A program made the translations under genes and the position numbers. This document shows, in pieces, positions 44,604 through 53,551 of a stretch of DNA of 64,000 nucleotides. The DNA comes from Psychroserpens damuponensis (GTDB lineage: Bacteria > Bacteroidota > Bacteroidia > Flavobacteriales > Flavobacteriaceae). Within the stretch, counting starts at the first letter, position 1. Every line of letters starts with the position of its first letter. The notes under the pieces are model-generated. The model was not told the origin of the DNA. It did no database searches and saw nothing but the letters and a program-made list of their open reading frames with translations. The stretch lies in contig NZ_JXJO01000016.1 in NCBI RefSeq assembly GCF_000826655.1, forward strand, positions 124,001 through 188,000. Reading direction: 5' to 3'.

Positions 44604-44661
44604 GTCTTTTTTCTTTAGTTAAGATTTAACCTTGTATTAATACTTTATCTTATTTAAATTG

Positions 44662-44669
44662 TATCTTTG
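44662..44669 (+). promoter_or_regulatory. -7 promoter element TATCTTTG for guaB
   Basis: Perfect TAnnTTTG match; start near 44674 gives a leader of about 20 nt, almost all of it the inverted repeat below. It argues against the in-frame TTG at 44667 as start codon. Confidence 0.55.
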
Positions 44670-44670
44670 C

Positions 44671-44692
44671 ATGCAATTAATTCTAATTGCAT
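44671..44692 (+). promoter_or_regulatory. 9-bp inverted repeat filling the guaB leader
   Basis: ATGCAATTA (44671-44679) and TAATTGCAT (44684-44692) are perfect inverted arms around ATTC and end one base before the ATG at 44694. It could be a repressor operator at the transcription start or an RNA hairpin that hides the start codon. Confidence 0.5.
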
Positions 44693-44693
44693 C

Positions 44694-46166
44694 ATGACAG
44701 CACACGAACATAAAATTGTTGGAGAAGGTCTTACTTATGACGACGTACTCTTAGTTCCAGCATTCTCAGAAGTCTTACCAAGAGAAGTAAATATCCAAGC
44801 CAAGTTAACACGTAATATTACTATAAATATTCCTATAGTTTCAGCAGCTATGGATACGGTTACAGAGAGCAAAATGGCAATAGCTATGGCTCAAGAAGGA
44901 GGTATTGGTGTACTCCACAAAAACATGACCATAGAGCAACAAGCCGAGAAAGTACGTAAAGTAAAACGTGCAGAAAGTGGTATGATTATGGATCCTGTGA
45001 CCTTACCAATGAACGCAGTTGTAAGTGATGCTAAACATAGTATGGCAGAGCATAGTATTGGAGGTATTCCTATTGTTGATGATAATGGATTATTAAAAGG
45101 TATTGTGACTAATCGTGATTTACGTTTTGAACACGAAAATAACAGACCGATTGTTGAGGTCATGACTTCGGAAAATTTAATAACCTCAAGAGAAGGCACT
45201 TCGTTGAAAGATGCAGAGAAGATTCTACAAAAAAATAAAATCGAAAAATTACTCATTGTTGATGATAACTATAAACTAGTAGGACTTATCACATTTAGAG
45301 ATATTACAAAGGTTACTCAAAAACCAAATGCAAATAAAGATACCTACGGAAGACTACGTGTTGCAGCTGCAATTGGAGTGACTGCAGATGCAGTTGAAAG
45401 AGCTTCAGCCCTTGTAAACGCAGGTGTAGATGCTGTTATTATCGATACAGCTCATGGTCATACTAAAGGTGTGGTGATGGTTCTAAAGGATATTAAAAAG
45501 AAGTTTCCGAAGTTAGAAGTCATCGTAGGAAACATTGCAACAGGTGAAGCGGCAAAATATTTGGTCGACGCAGGAGCAGATGCTGTAAAAGTAGGGATTG
45601 GACCAGGTTCAATTTGTACAACGAGAGTTGTGGCAGGAGTTGGATTTCCACAATTTTCAGCAGTTTTAGAAGTCGCAGCAGCGATAAAAGGATCTGGAGT
45701 TCCCGTAATTGCTGATGGTGGAATTCGTTATACAGGTGATATCCCAAAAGCAATAGCAGCAGGAGCAGATTGTGTTATGCTAGGGTCATTATTAGCAGGT
45801 ACAAAAGAAAGTCCAGGGCATACTATTATTTACGAAGGACGAAAATTTAAGTCGTATCGTGGTATGGGATCTGTGGAAGCCATGAAACAAGGTAGTAAAG
45901 ATCGCTATTTCCAAGATGTAGAAGATGACATCAAAAAATTAGTACCAGAAGGTATTGTAGGTCGTGTACCATATAAAGGTGAACTCGTAGAGAGTATACA
46001 TCAATTTATTGGAGGTTTAAGAGCAGGAATGGGTTACTGTGGCGCTAAAGATATTACAACACTTCAAGATAAAGGTCAGTTTGTAAAAATAACAGCGTCT
46101 GGTATCAATGAAAGTCATCCGCATGATGTAACAATTACTAACGAATCTCCTAATTACTCAAGATAG
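44694..46166 (+). CDS. guaB: Inosine-5'-monophosphate dehydrogenase
   Basis: A 490-residue tetrameric NAD-dependent enzyme that converts IMP to XMP, the first step committed to [25 protein letters not shown] at the N-terminus; two CBS domains about 90-200 ([48 protein letters not shown]); catalytic Cys loop [17 protein letters not shown]; flap [47 protein letters not shown]. The true start is ATG 44694 (MTAHEHK), not the upstream TTG. Regulation likely at the palindromic leader. Confidence 0.97.
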   Translation: MTAHEHKIVGEGLTYDDVLLVPAFSEVLPREVNIQAKLTRNITINIPIVSAAMDTVTESKMAIAMAQEGGIGVLHKNMTIEQQAEKVRKVKRAESGMIMDPVTLPMNAVVSDAKHSMAEHSIGGIPIVDDNGLLKGIVTNRDLRFEHENNRPIVEVMTSENLITSREGTSLKDAEKILQKNKIEKLLIVDDNYKLVGLITFRDITKVTQKPNANKDTYGRLRVAAAIGVTADAVERASALVNAGVDAVIIDTAHGHTKGVVMVLKDIKKKFPKLEVIVGNIATGEAAKYLVDAGADAVKVGIGPGSICTTRVVAGVGFPQFSAVLEVAAAIKGSGVPVIADGGIRYTGDIPKAIAAGADCVMLGSLLAGTKESPGHTIIYEGRKFKSYRGMGSVEAMKQGSKDRYFQDVEDDIKKLVPEGIVGRVPYKGELVESIHQFIGGLRAGMGYCGAKDITTLQDKGQFVKITASGINESHPHDVTITNESPNYSR

Positions 46167-46179
46167 TAGGTTTTAATAT

Positions 46180-46239
46180 TGGTGTAATTACATTTTTAGA
46201 ATCTGTATTTAAATACAATTTTTAGCAGTAATTATACCA
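46180..46239 (+). repeat. Nested inverted repeats in the guaB 3' region
   Basis: TGGTGTAATTAC (46180-46191) pairs with GTAATTATACCA (46228-46239, one G-U), enclosing the perfect 12-bp palindrome GTATTTAAATAC (46205-46216). There is no T tract directly behind, so it is a 3' UTR structure rather than a classic terminator. Confidence 0.45.
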
Positions 46240-46347
46240 AATGTTTTGATCATGTTTCTGTTATTTAATATATGATAAAGGGTAACATGTATGTACATAT
46301 TTCTTTACTTTCGTTTTCCCTATGTTTTAAATTAATTAGAAATATCA

Positions 46348-47116
46348 GTGACGGAGTTTGATCCCATTTTAGAAGCCATCGAAAAAGCCTATGAAATTCC
46401 GCATTTAAGTGCAACTCGTAAAATTTCGGCTGTATTATCACACGATCATTACCACACAGATAAACAGTATCCAGTAGTTTATTTACAAGACAGATAAAAT
46501 CTATTCAATCCATTTGCACTCTATGGTGATTGGGCTATAGATAAAGCTATGGCTAAATTAGCGCTAGAAGATTATGGAGACCTTATAATCATTGCCGTAG
46601 ATCATGGCGAACAAGAACGAATTAGTGACTACTTACCTTATTAATATTCGCGTTTTGGTGAAGGAAAAGGTGATTTTTATATTCAGTTCATGATTGAAAA
46701 GTTAATGCCATATATCAATGATAAATTTAGAACCTTAACCGATTTTTAAAATACAGCAATTGGAGGCAGTTCAATGCGAGCTTTTATTAGTTTGCATGCA
46801 GGTTTATCAAATCCTGGTGTTTTTGGTAAACTGCTTATTTTCTCGCTTAGCCTTTGGATTTCTAATAGAATTTTTAAATACACTAAAAGCTTTAAACCAC
46901 TAGAAGAATCAAAAATATACTTGTATTCTGGCGGAAAATAAAGTGAAGAGCATTTTACCTAATGCAAATAAATTAGGTGACTTTATAAAAGAAAAAATGA
47001 CTAATGGTTATCATATTGATTTTCACTTTTCTATTAATGAGCATGGACATCATTCAAAGATGTATTGGCGAGAAGAATTTCCTAAAGCTGTATCATGGCT
47101 TTTATTTGAAGTATGA
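46348..47116 (+). pseudogene. Decayed alpha/beta-hydrolase (putative esterase, PF00756-like) gene
   Basis: Conceptual translation from GTG 46348 reads as an esterase of the enterochelin-esterase/YbbA type (YPVVYLQDR, YGDWAIDKAMAKLALEDYGDLIIIAVDHGEQERISDYLPY, GGSSMRAFISLHAGLSNPGVFGKLLIFS, NEHGHHSKMYWREEFPKAVSWLL). It is broken by in-frame TAA at 46495, 46642, 46747 and 46939 and a +1 frameshift in the T run 46953-46956 (CATTTTACCT). The nucleophile elbow GxSxG is damaged: its last Gly is Arg (GGA to CGA). End is TGA at 47114-47116. Function lost; unusually well preserved reading frame indicates recent decay. Confidence 0.8.
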
Positions 47117-47282
47117 GGTTAAGGTGTGGTTGGTTTTATACTGCAGAAATATTACAATTCACTCATTATTCGCTGGTGTAAATAACAAGCAATGACAGTT
47201 CAAATAGCTGTAACAACCAACACATCTATTTGTTATTTAGTATTTAATTAGTGATGAATCTCTATTGAATTTAACCCTAGAA

Positions 47283-47747
47283 TTAATCTACGATAACAAC
47301 ATTACCTCTATTTCTAATGAGCATGACTTGTATGATTTTTTCAACTAATTCCATTTCAATTTTCATGTGGTTGGCTATTAATTCAATAACTTTTTCTTCG
47401 TCTTTTTCTAAAATACCATCAGCTAATACAATTTCAACAGCCATTGAGAATAATGTCGCTTTATCATTTTCATTAACATACTCTGAGCAAACTTCTATTA
47501 AACCAATACCACCAATTTTTAGTTTTGCTTCTGCTACCGAATCATAAAGAGGAGAGATGTCAATGCCTTTAAATTTTTGTTTAAGCACAATCATTCTAGA
47601 AAGCGCATCGATTTCAACATCACTTACAGTGCCATCTGCCGACATGCAAGCATAAAGAATTCCAATCCAAGCTTCAAAATCTGAAAGCGGTTTATAAGTT
47701 ATGATTTTAGATTCTGGTTGTTTTATAAATTGGTCAAATAATCCCAT
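47283..47747 (-). CDS. TerB-like tellurite-resistance domain protein
   Basis: A 154-residue cytosolic helical protein. ILYACMSADGTVSDVEIDALSRMIVLK at 30-56 and LFSMAVEIVLADGILEKDEEKVIELIANHMKIE near 104-136 are the paired TerB helices, each with the acidic ADGxxxxxE metal-site pattern. TerB domains respond to metal or envelope stress, but no ter cluster is adjacent. Single gene; a TAACTTTA box lies upstream on the minus strand. Confidence 0.85.
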   Translation of the reverse strand: MGLFDQFIKQPESKIITYKPLSDFEAWIGILYACMSADGTVSDVEIDALSRMIVLKQKFKGIDISPLYDSVAEAKLKIGGIGLIEVCSEYVNENDKATLFSMAVEIVLADGILEKDEEKVIELIANHMKIEMELVEKIIQVMLIRNRGNVVIVD

Positions 47748-47801
47748 GTTTTAGTTTTAATAAGGTTATGGTTATGAATGCTAAAGTTAATTAAATCCCA
47801 T

Positions 47802-49658
47802 TTACTTGCTCTCAAATCCCAAAAGCGCATCAATTGTATTGGCAGTTACACTATGATAATTTGGTCGAGATTTTTGATATATAATCAAAGCCTCATCAAC
47901 TCTATCTGCATTTTTAAAAGCTTTAAATAAGGTAGAAACATACCAACGTCGTCCAACACGTATTAAAAATTCTTCAATGTTTTGGTCTACATTATTACCA
48001 TGATAATTATGATGAATCGCCTGCTCATACCAAACCATAGCAATGTGAGAATTTGTAGCGTTTGTAAAATTAAATGCAGCGTCTAATCTAGACAAATCGT
48101 CTAGAGTGATGGTTTCAGGGAAATTTCTAATAAAATGAACCCACTCTTGTGTCGTCCAATCTTTGGTTTTTGTGACATCAATAGATTTTAAATTTAAAAA
48201 AGACTGTAACGTCTGCTCAACATTTGTAAATGCATTAGAAACAATTACCGATTGATTTTCTGGAATTCCTGGGTTATAAATCCATTCTTCAGTATTAAAT
48301 GTAATATTGTTTGGTGTTAATAAATTGGCGTTGAGATAATCTATAAAACCTTCGGTTGTTACTGTAGAAAAAGCATTGGTTTTAAAATAGCTTTTTAAAA
48401 ATGCATCCATTTTTTCACGACCAACCGTTTCTTCTAAAGTTCTTAAAAACAAATAGCCTTTATCATAAGCAATACTATTCATGCCATCATCAGGATTTTT
48501 AGCGCTTAAATCTAATTTAAGTTTTGTCATATTAGGTTCGTCCTTAAATCCCTCAACTTCTTCTTCCAAATCTTGCCTGCCAATTAACGCAATCATGTTT
48601 GCACGCTCTTTTCCGTAAAGAGCTTCCATAATTCTAATTTCAAAATATACCGTAAACCCTTCGTTGAGCCAAAAATCATCCCAAGTAGCATTGGTGACTA
48701 AATTTCCAGACCATGAGTGTGCCAACTCGTGTGCAATTAAAGAGGTTAAACTTTTGTCTCCTGCAATTACAGTAGGTGTCGCAAATGTTAAACGCGGATT
48801 TTCCATACCACCAAACGGAAAACTAGGAGGTAAAACAATCACATCAAATTGATCCCAATCGTAGGCTCCATATAAATTTTCTGCTGCTGTAACCATTTTT
48901 TCCATGTCTATAAATTCTGCTTGCGCTTTGTCTATCATAGATTTTTCGGCATATACACCTGTGCGATGACTTACGGGTTTGTAAGCTATATCTCCAACAG
49001 CTAACGCAATAAGGTAAGGCGAAATGGCTTGCTTCATTTTAAAATGATAGATGCCGTTTTTAGATTTCTCCTTTGGATTTTCAGCACTCATAACTGCCAT
49101 TAACTCTTTAGGGACCGTAACTTTGGCATTATAAGTAATTCGAATTTGAGGACTATCTTGTATAGGAATCCATGTTCTCGTTAAAATGGCCTGACCTTGT
49201 GTAAATAAAAACGGATGTGTTTTATCGGCAGTTTGTTGTGCATTTAGCCATTGTAAAGCCTCTGTTTTAGCGGTTGTTTTATAATGGATGGTGATCTGTT
49301 TAGTATCTTCGGAAATAGGAATCTTTAAAGATTGGCCTAATTGTTTATTAAAAGGCCCTAGTTCAAAATCTACTGGTTTTTTATCTGCTTCTGTGCTAAT
49401 AATGTCTAGAAATTTTGTGTCTAGGACGATTTCCGAAGCATTATTATTTTCAAGCGTATAGGTTGCAGAACCATTAATTATTTCACGTTCAAAATCAACA
49501 ACAATATCTAAGTCTAAATGTTTAATAACCGACTCATTAGGTTTGGCGTTAGAATGAGGTTCTTCTACATATTTAGAAGAAGTAACGGCTTCTTTTTGGT
49601 TTTCTTTACAATTAAATGCAAGAATTATTAGCGCATACAAAAGCGTGTGTTTTTTCAT
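47802..49658 (-). CDS. M1 family aminopeptidase lipoprotein
   Basis: A 618-residue zinc aminopeptidase anchored as lipoprotein (Cys17 in LAFNC). Residues 45-230 form the N-terminal saddle; GGMEN at 283-287 is the substrate-recognition exopeptidase motif; HELAH (H310, E311, H314) with E333 of NEGFTVYFE are the zinc ligands and base; the C-terminal part about 450-610 is the leukotriene-A4-hydrolase-type armadillo domain. It digests peptides in the periplasm or at the surface. It is tandem with the TerB-like gene but 54 bp apart. Confidence 0.93.
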   Translation of the reverse strand: MKKHTLLYALIILAFNCKENQKEAVTSSKYVEEPHSNAKPNESVIKHLDLDIVVDFEREIINGSATYTLENNNASEIVLDTKFLDIISTEADKKPVDFELGPFNKQLGQSLKIPISEDTKQITIHYKTTAKTEALQWLNAQQTADKTHPFLFTQGQAILTRTWIPIQDSPQIRITYNAKVTVPKELMAVMSAENPKEKSKNGIYHFKMKQAISPYLIALAVGDIAYKPVSHRTGVYAEKSMIDKAQAEFIDMEKMVTAAENLYGAYDWDQFDVIVLPPSFPFGGMENPRLTFATPTVIAGDKSLTSLIAHELAHSWSGNLVTNATWDDFWLNEGFTVYFEIRIMEALYGKERANMIALIGRQDLEEEVEGFKDEPNMTKLKLDLSAKNPDDGMNSIAYDKGYLFLRTLEETVGREKMDAFLKSYFKTNAFSTVTTEGFIDYLNANLLTPNNITFNTEEWIYNPGIPENQSVIVSNAFTNVEQTLQSFLNLKSIDVTKTKDWTTQEWVHFIRNFPETITLDDLSRLDAAFNFTNATNSHIAMVWYEQAIHHNYHGNNVDQNIEEFLIRVGRRWYVSTLFKAFKNADRVDEALIIYQKSRPNYHSVTANTIDALLGFESK

Positions 49659-49758
49659 AATATAAAATTGAAAATCGTGAAATTTTAAAGTATTGAAAAG
49701 TAAATATTTTATCTGTAAAAAGAGAAGACTTAACCCTTAATTAAAAAATGAAATTAAT

Positions 49759-49995
49759 TTACTCTTCATACAAAGTGCCTCGATGTGGTTTTAGAGCGTC
49801 TCTAATAGGTTTCATTTCATCGTCTGTAACTACCATAAATGCGATGCTATGCATAGTATTGAGTTGTGAAAAACCAGTGATGTTGAGATTGGTTTTTTTG
49901 ATGGTAATAAATTCTTTGAGGTGTTTTTCGTGATGCTCAGCAGTTTTAAGAGCATCAGGACCTTTAAAGTCCCATATGAGCTTTAGTTTACGCAT
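49759..49995 (-). CDS. Small protein of unknown function downstream of SRPBCC gene
   Basis: A 78-residue soluble protein, start MRKLKLIWDFKGPDALKTAEHHEKHLKEF. It has a ferredoxin-like alternation of strands and helices (LNITGFSQLNTMHSIAFMVVTDDEMKPIRDALKPHRGTLYEE), with two histidines HH and a His in TMHS. I chose the Met at 49995 because it overlaps the upstream gene's stop by 8 bp (coupled translation); the longer frame from 50022 runs well into that gene. No family is recognised with certainty; similar short proteins follow SRPBCC genes in Flavobacteriia. Confidence 0.65.
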   Translation of the reverse strand: MRKLKLIWDFKGPDALKTAEHHEKHLKEFITIKKTNLNITGFSQLNTMHSIAFMVVTDDEMKPIRDALKPHRGTLYEE

Positions 49996-50443
49996 TTGAT
50001 ACAGAGGTTCCGTTTTCAACAAAATTTTTAAAATCTTGCATGTATTTTTGAGATTGCTTTTTAAATGCTCTTGGCATAAAAAATAACATTACTCTCATTT
50101 TTAGGTTTAAAGGTATAAATTCACTCGACGACGTCCATTTTGTAAAACCATTACTTGTTTTTTCAAAAAAATTTTGCTGTACATTATGCATGGATTTCAT
50201 CTTGTAATTTGCATGGAATTCATTAGGAAAGTTACGTTTTGTAATGGTTTCTATAATTTCCATTTTACGTGAGCCAAATTTGTAGATGAGTTTTATTTTG
50301 GCTCCTAATTGACCAAGATCGCCAGAAACATGCTCTGCAGAAACCAATCCACGTTGCCAATGTTTCATGTTTTCTACATTATCTAGTTTATTGATAAACT
50401 CATCTAAAGGGACATTAACCTTTATTTCTGTAGTATATTTCAT
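49988..50443 (-). CDS. SRPBCC (START-like) family protein
   Basis: A 151-residue helix-grip protein with a hydrophobic ligand cavity: MKYTTEIKVNVPLDEFINKLDNVENMKHWQRGLVSAEHVSGDLGQLGAKIKLIYKF is the usual polyketide-cyclase/Bet v1-like start, followed by strands and the long C-terminal helix (KKQSQKYMQDFKNFVENGT). Ligand unknown; cytosolic. The next gene overlaps its end by 8 bp. Promoter box TATCTTTG upstream at 50470-50477 on this strand. Confidence 0.85.
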   Translation of the reverse strand: MKYTTEIKVNVPLDEFINKLDNVENMKHWQRGLVSAEHVSGDLGQLGAKIKLIYKFGSRKMEIIETITKRNFPNEFHANYKMKSMHNVQQNFFEKTSNGFTKWTSSSEFIPLNLKMRVMLFFMPRAFKKQSQKYMQDFKNFVENGTSVSNA

Positions 50444-50751
50444 TTCAATTGAGAGGGGTTTTTCATTACCAAAGATAAGTATTTCTCATAATAAATACAC
50501 GTTTAAATGTTCAATAGCTATAATAATAGGCAAGCGGTTAAACTAACTTTAAGGCGTTATAAGTTGTAGTACTTGATATTATGGTCTTAACGTTTATCAA
50601 AAGCAACTTGTTTTATATGACAAAAGTTTTATTTTTGCTGAAATTGGACACACCAAACCAAGGATGTCTAAATATTATAAATATCTATCTCATATTGACT
50701 TTTGTGCCTGATAGATGTACTACAGCTTTTAAAATAAATAAATAGTAACAC
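50444..50751. other. Intergenic region with divergent promoters
   Basis: 308 bp without a gene. It holds the minus-strand TATCTTTG box (50470-50477) of the SRPBCC gene and the plus-strand TATTTTTG box (50630-50637) of the PpiC operon, which implies a leader of about 110 nt with no strong hairpin. I see no further coding potential. Confidence 0.55.
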
Positions 50752-52698
50752 ATGAAATTATTGGTAACCGTCGTTTGTTTTTGTTTCACGCTTGTGGCTC
50801 AAGCTCAAGTTAAAAAAGATGATGTTTTATTTACAGTAGGTGAAGACGCTGTAATGGCTTCAGAATTTGTAAGAGTGTACAACAAAAACCTAGATCTCGT
50901 AAAAGATGAGAGTCAAAAAGATATTGATGCTTATTTAGAACTGTTTATTAATTACCAATTAAAAGTCAAAGAAGCACGTCGTTTAGAATTAGATAAGGAT
51001 GCTAAATATATTAGAGAATTTAATAATTATAAAAAGCAGTTAACTAAAAATTACATGTCTGATAACAAGGTTACAGATGTCTTGGTTAAAGAAGCTTATG
51101 AGCGTACAACTCATGATGTTAAAGCTTCACATATTTTGGTGCGTATAGATGAATCTGTTACAGATGATACTTTAGAGGTTTATAATAAAGTTTTAAAATT
51201 ACGTGATCGTGTGATTAAAGAAGGGTTTGAAGCTGTACAACAAGATGTGCATGATGGTAAAAATGTGTTTGCTGAAGATTTAGGATATTTTGGTGGTTTT
51301 AAAATGGTTTATCCGTTTGAAACTGCAGCATTTAATACACCAGTTGGTGAAATTTCTATGCCTTTTAGAACTCGTTTTGGATATCATGTGGTTAAGGTTT
51401 TTGAAAAGCGTAAATCTTTAGGTGAAGTTACAGTTGCTCATATTATGGTGTCTTTAAAGCAAAAAGATAGTACCGTTAATCCAGAAACACGTATCAATCA
51501 AATTTATAAAAAAATAGAGCAAGGAGAGAAGTTTGAATCATTGGCCAAGCAGTTTTCAGATGATAAGAGTTCATCTCAAAAAGGAGGAACTTTATCGCCA
51601 TTTACTGGTGGGCAGTTACGATCTAAAGAGTTTGAATCTGTAGCATTTTCATTAGAAAATAAAGGAGATATCTCAAAGCCTTTTAAATCGGATTATGGAT
51701 GGCATGTTGTGAAATTAATTAATAAAAAAGGCGTGCAGCCTTTTGAAGAGGTTGAAGCTGAACTTCAAAATAGAGTAAAACGAGATTCTAGATCAGAACT
51801 TATTAACTCTGCCTTAGTGAAAAATCTAGTTGCAAAATATGAAATTAAAGATCATACAAAAGAAGGCTTTGCTTACATGGAAACGATGCTTAATGATAAC
51901 TTTTTTAAGCAAGCATGGGAAACTCCAAAAGAGATAAAAGATGGAGCCATAATCATTATTAAAGATACTGAGATTTCGTATAGAGAATTTGCTGAGTATT
52001 TAATGTCGAACCAACGTAAATATTATAAAAAGTTGGTAGATTATAAAACGATTTTAAACAAAGAATATGAAGACTTTTTTGAACAACAAGTTTTAAAATA
52101 CCGTGCAGATAACCTCGAATTTGAAAATGAAGATTTCGCTTTTGTTTTAAAAGAATATCGTGACGGATTGTTGTTGTTTGACCTCATGGAAAAGGAAGTT
52201 TGGAATGCGGCTGTAAAAGATTCTGTTGGACTTCAAAAATTTTATGATGCGCATACCTCTAATTATAAATGGCGTAATAGAGTTGATGCAATCATCTTAA
52301 CTTCTGCCTCAAAAGAAACCATTGAAAAAGTACAAAGTGAGTTGAAAAAAGATATTTCCGTAGACACTATTTTAGAAACTATAAATAAAGAAAACAATCG
52401 TAATGTGATTTCTACAACTAATATTTTTGAAGAAGGAAATCAAGCATTACCTAAAGATTTTAACTTTAAAAAAGGAGTGTCTCAAATTTATATGCATAAT
52501 GACTCGTACCATGTGGTTTTGGTTAAAGAGCTGATGCCTGCAACCTCAAAAACACTTGAAGAGGCAAGAGGTAAAGTGGTAAGTGATTATCAAAATCATA
52601 TTGAAGAAAATTGGGTGGCATCGCTTCATAAACGGTTTAAAGTATCTATAAATTCTAAAGTGCTTAAACGAGTTAAAAAACAAATTTTAAAAAACTAA
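50752..52698 (+). CDS. Periplasmic peptidyl-prolyl isomerase with tandem PpiC domains (SurA-like)
   Basis: A 648-residue exported chaperone: signal peptide to about 18 (FTLVAQAQ), an N-terminal chaperone segment (DVLFTVGEDAVMASEFVRVYNKNLDLVKDESQ), two parvulin domains near 118-225 (VKASHILVRIDE..., FGYHVVKVFEKR) and 226-330 (VTVAHIMVSLKQK..., YGWHVVKLINKK), and a 300-residue C-terminal region predicted helical. It assists folding of outer-membrane proteins. First of three consecutive PpiC-type genes, 1 bp from the next. Confidence 0.9.
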   Translation: MKLLVTVVCFCFTLVAQAQVKKDDVLFTVGEDAVMASEFVRVYNKNLDLVKDESQKDIDAYLELFINYQLKVKEARRLELDKDAKYIREFNNYKKQLTKNYMSDNKVTDVLVKEAYERTTHDVKASHILVRIDESVTDDTLEVYNKVLKLRDRVIKEGFEAVQQDVHDGKNVFAEDLGYFGGFKMVYPFETAAFNTPVGEISMPFRTRFGYHVVKVFEKRKSLGEVTVAHIMVSLKQKDSTVNPETRINQIYKKIEQGEKFESLAKQFSDDKSSSQKGGTLSPFTGGQLRSKEFESVAFSLENKGDISKPFKSDYGWHVVKLINKKGVQPFEEVEAELQNRVKRDSRSELINSALVKNLVAKYEIKDHTKEGFAYMETMLNDNFFKQAWETPKEIKDGAIIIIKDTEISYREFAEYLMSNQRKYYKKLVDYKTILNKEYEDFFEQQVLKYRADNLEFENEDFAFVLKEYRDGLLLFDLMEKEVWNAAVKDSVGLQKFYDAHTSNYKWRNRVDAIILTSASKETIEKVQSELKKDISVDTILETINKENNRNVISTTNIFEEGNQALPKDFNFKKGVSQIYMHNDSYHVVLVKELMPATSKTLEEARGKVVSDYQNHIEENWVASLHKRFKVSINSKVLKRVKKQILKN

Positions 52699-52699
52699 T

Positions 52700-53551
52700 T
52701 TGAGACAATTTTTAGCTTTATTAATATTATCATCATTAGTAACGTCATGCGATTTCTTTAAGGAAACCGATGATAGAATTCCTTTGGCTAGAGTTGATGA
52801 GAATTATCTATATCTAGAAGATATTGAAGATATTGTAATTGAAGGAACACCCAAAAATGATAGTCTGCAAATTGTAAATAGTTTTATTAATCGTTGGGCA
52901 ACACAACAACTATTATTAGATGGTGCTGAGCGAAACTTATCGGAAGAGAAACAAACCGATTTTAATAAACTCGTTCAACAGTATAAAAACGATTTGTATA
53001 GCAAAGCGTATTTAGAAGCTTTGGTAAAAAAAAGTATTGATACCTCAGTTTCAATGGCACAAGCTCAGGCTGTGTATGAGGCTAATCAAGAAACATTTAA
53101 ACTCAACGAAGAATTAGTGAAATTTAGGTATATCATAATATCTCAAAATGCACTACATGATGAAGATATCAAAAAACGATTTAAGCGCTTTGAACAAGCA
53201 GATAAACGTTTTTTAGATTCAATTTCTGTTCAGTTTAAAGGATATTCGCTTAATGATTCTATTTGGGTGAAAGCATCTCAGATTACAGAAAAAATTAAAG
53301 TTCTAAATTCTGAAAACAAAAAAGAACTGTTAAAAAAATCTAATTATGTACAACTCAAAGATTCATTAGACCTATATTTGATGCAAATTGAAGACGTCCT
53401 TTCTCAAAACGATTTGGCGCCTTTAGAGTACGTAAAACCTACAATTAAACAAATTGTAATTAATAAAAGAAAATTGGAGTTGATTAAACAACTAGAAAAA
53501 GATATTACTAAAGATGCAATTAAAAATAAACAATTTGAAGTCTATAAATAA
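52700..53551 (+). CDS. SurA-related lipoprotein without parvulin domain
   Basis: A 283-residue lipoprotein (signal MRQFLALLILSSLVTSC, Cys17). It has the SurA N-terminal-type helices (LARVDENYLYLEDIEDIVI, FINRWATQQLLLDGAERNLSEE) and a C-terminal helical tail, but no VxxSHILI and no GYHVIKV parvulin signature, so it is a chaperone-like part without isomerase activity. Start TTG at 52700 is the only codon that keeps the lipoprotein signal. Between two true PPIases in one operon; the downstream surA start lies 38 bp inside its 3' end. Confidence 0.85.
   Translation: MRQFLALLILSSLVTSCDFFKETDDRIPLARVDENYLYLEDIEDIVIEGTPKNDSLQIVNSFINRWATQQLLLDGAERNLSEEKQTDFNKLVQQYKNDLYSKAYLEALVKKSIDTSVSMAQAQAVYEANQETFKLNEELVKFRYIIISQNALHDEDIKKRFKRFEQADKRFLDSISVQFKGYSLNDSIWVKASQITEKIKVLNSENKKELLKKSNYVQLKDSLDLYLMQIEDVLSQNDLAPLEYVKPTIKQIVINKRKLELIKQLEKDITKDAIKNKQFEVYK

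Noticed and set aside
44667-44693. Upstream TTG extension of guaB (MHAINSNCI)
   Set aside because: It lies on the -7 box and inside the leader palindrome, before the predicted start of transcription.
44891-45256. 121-codon frame antisense to guaB
   Set aside because: Follows from the codon use of guaB; no independent start signals or domain.
47004-47195. Open frame of 63 codons downstream of guaB (start MVIILIFTF)
   Set aside because: It is an off-frame reading of the esterase pseudogene tail; the homologous frame there is ...NGYHIDFHFSINEHGHHSK..., shifted by one base.
49748-49933. 61-codon frame on the plus strand
   Set aside because: Antisense to the small gene at 49759-49995; no promoter box and amino-acid composition unlike a protein.
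50640-50751. Possible riboswitch in the 110-nt leader of the PpiC operon
   Set aside because: Only weak GGACA/TGTCT pairing and no known aptamer pattern.
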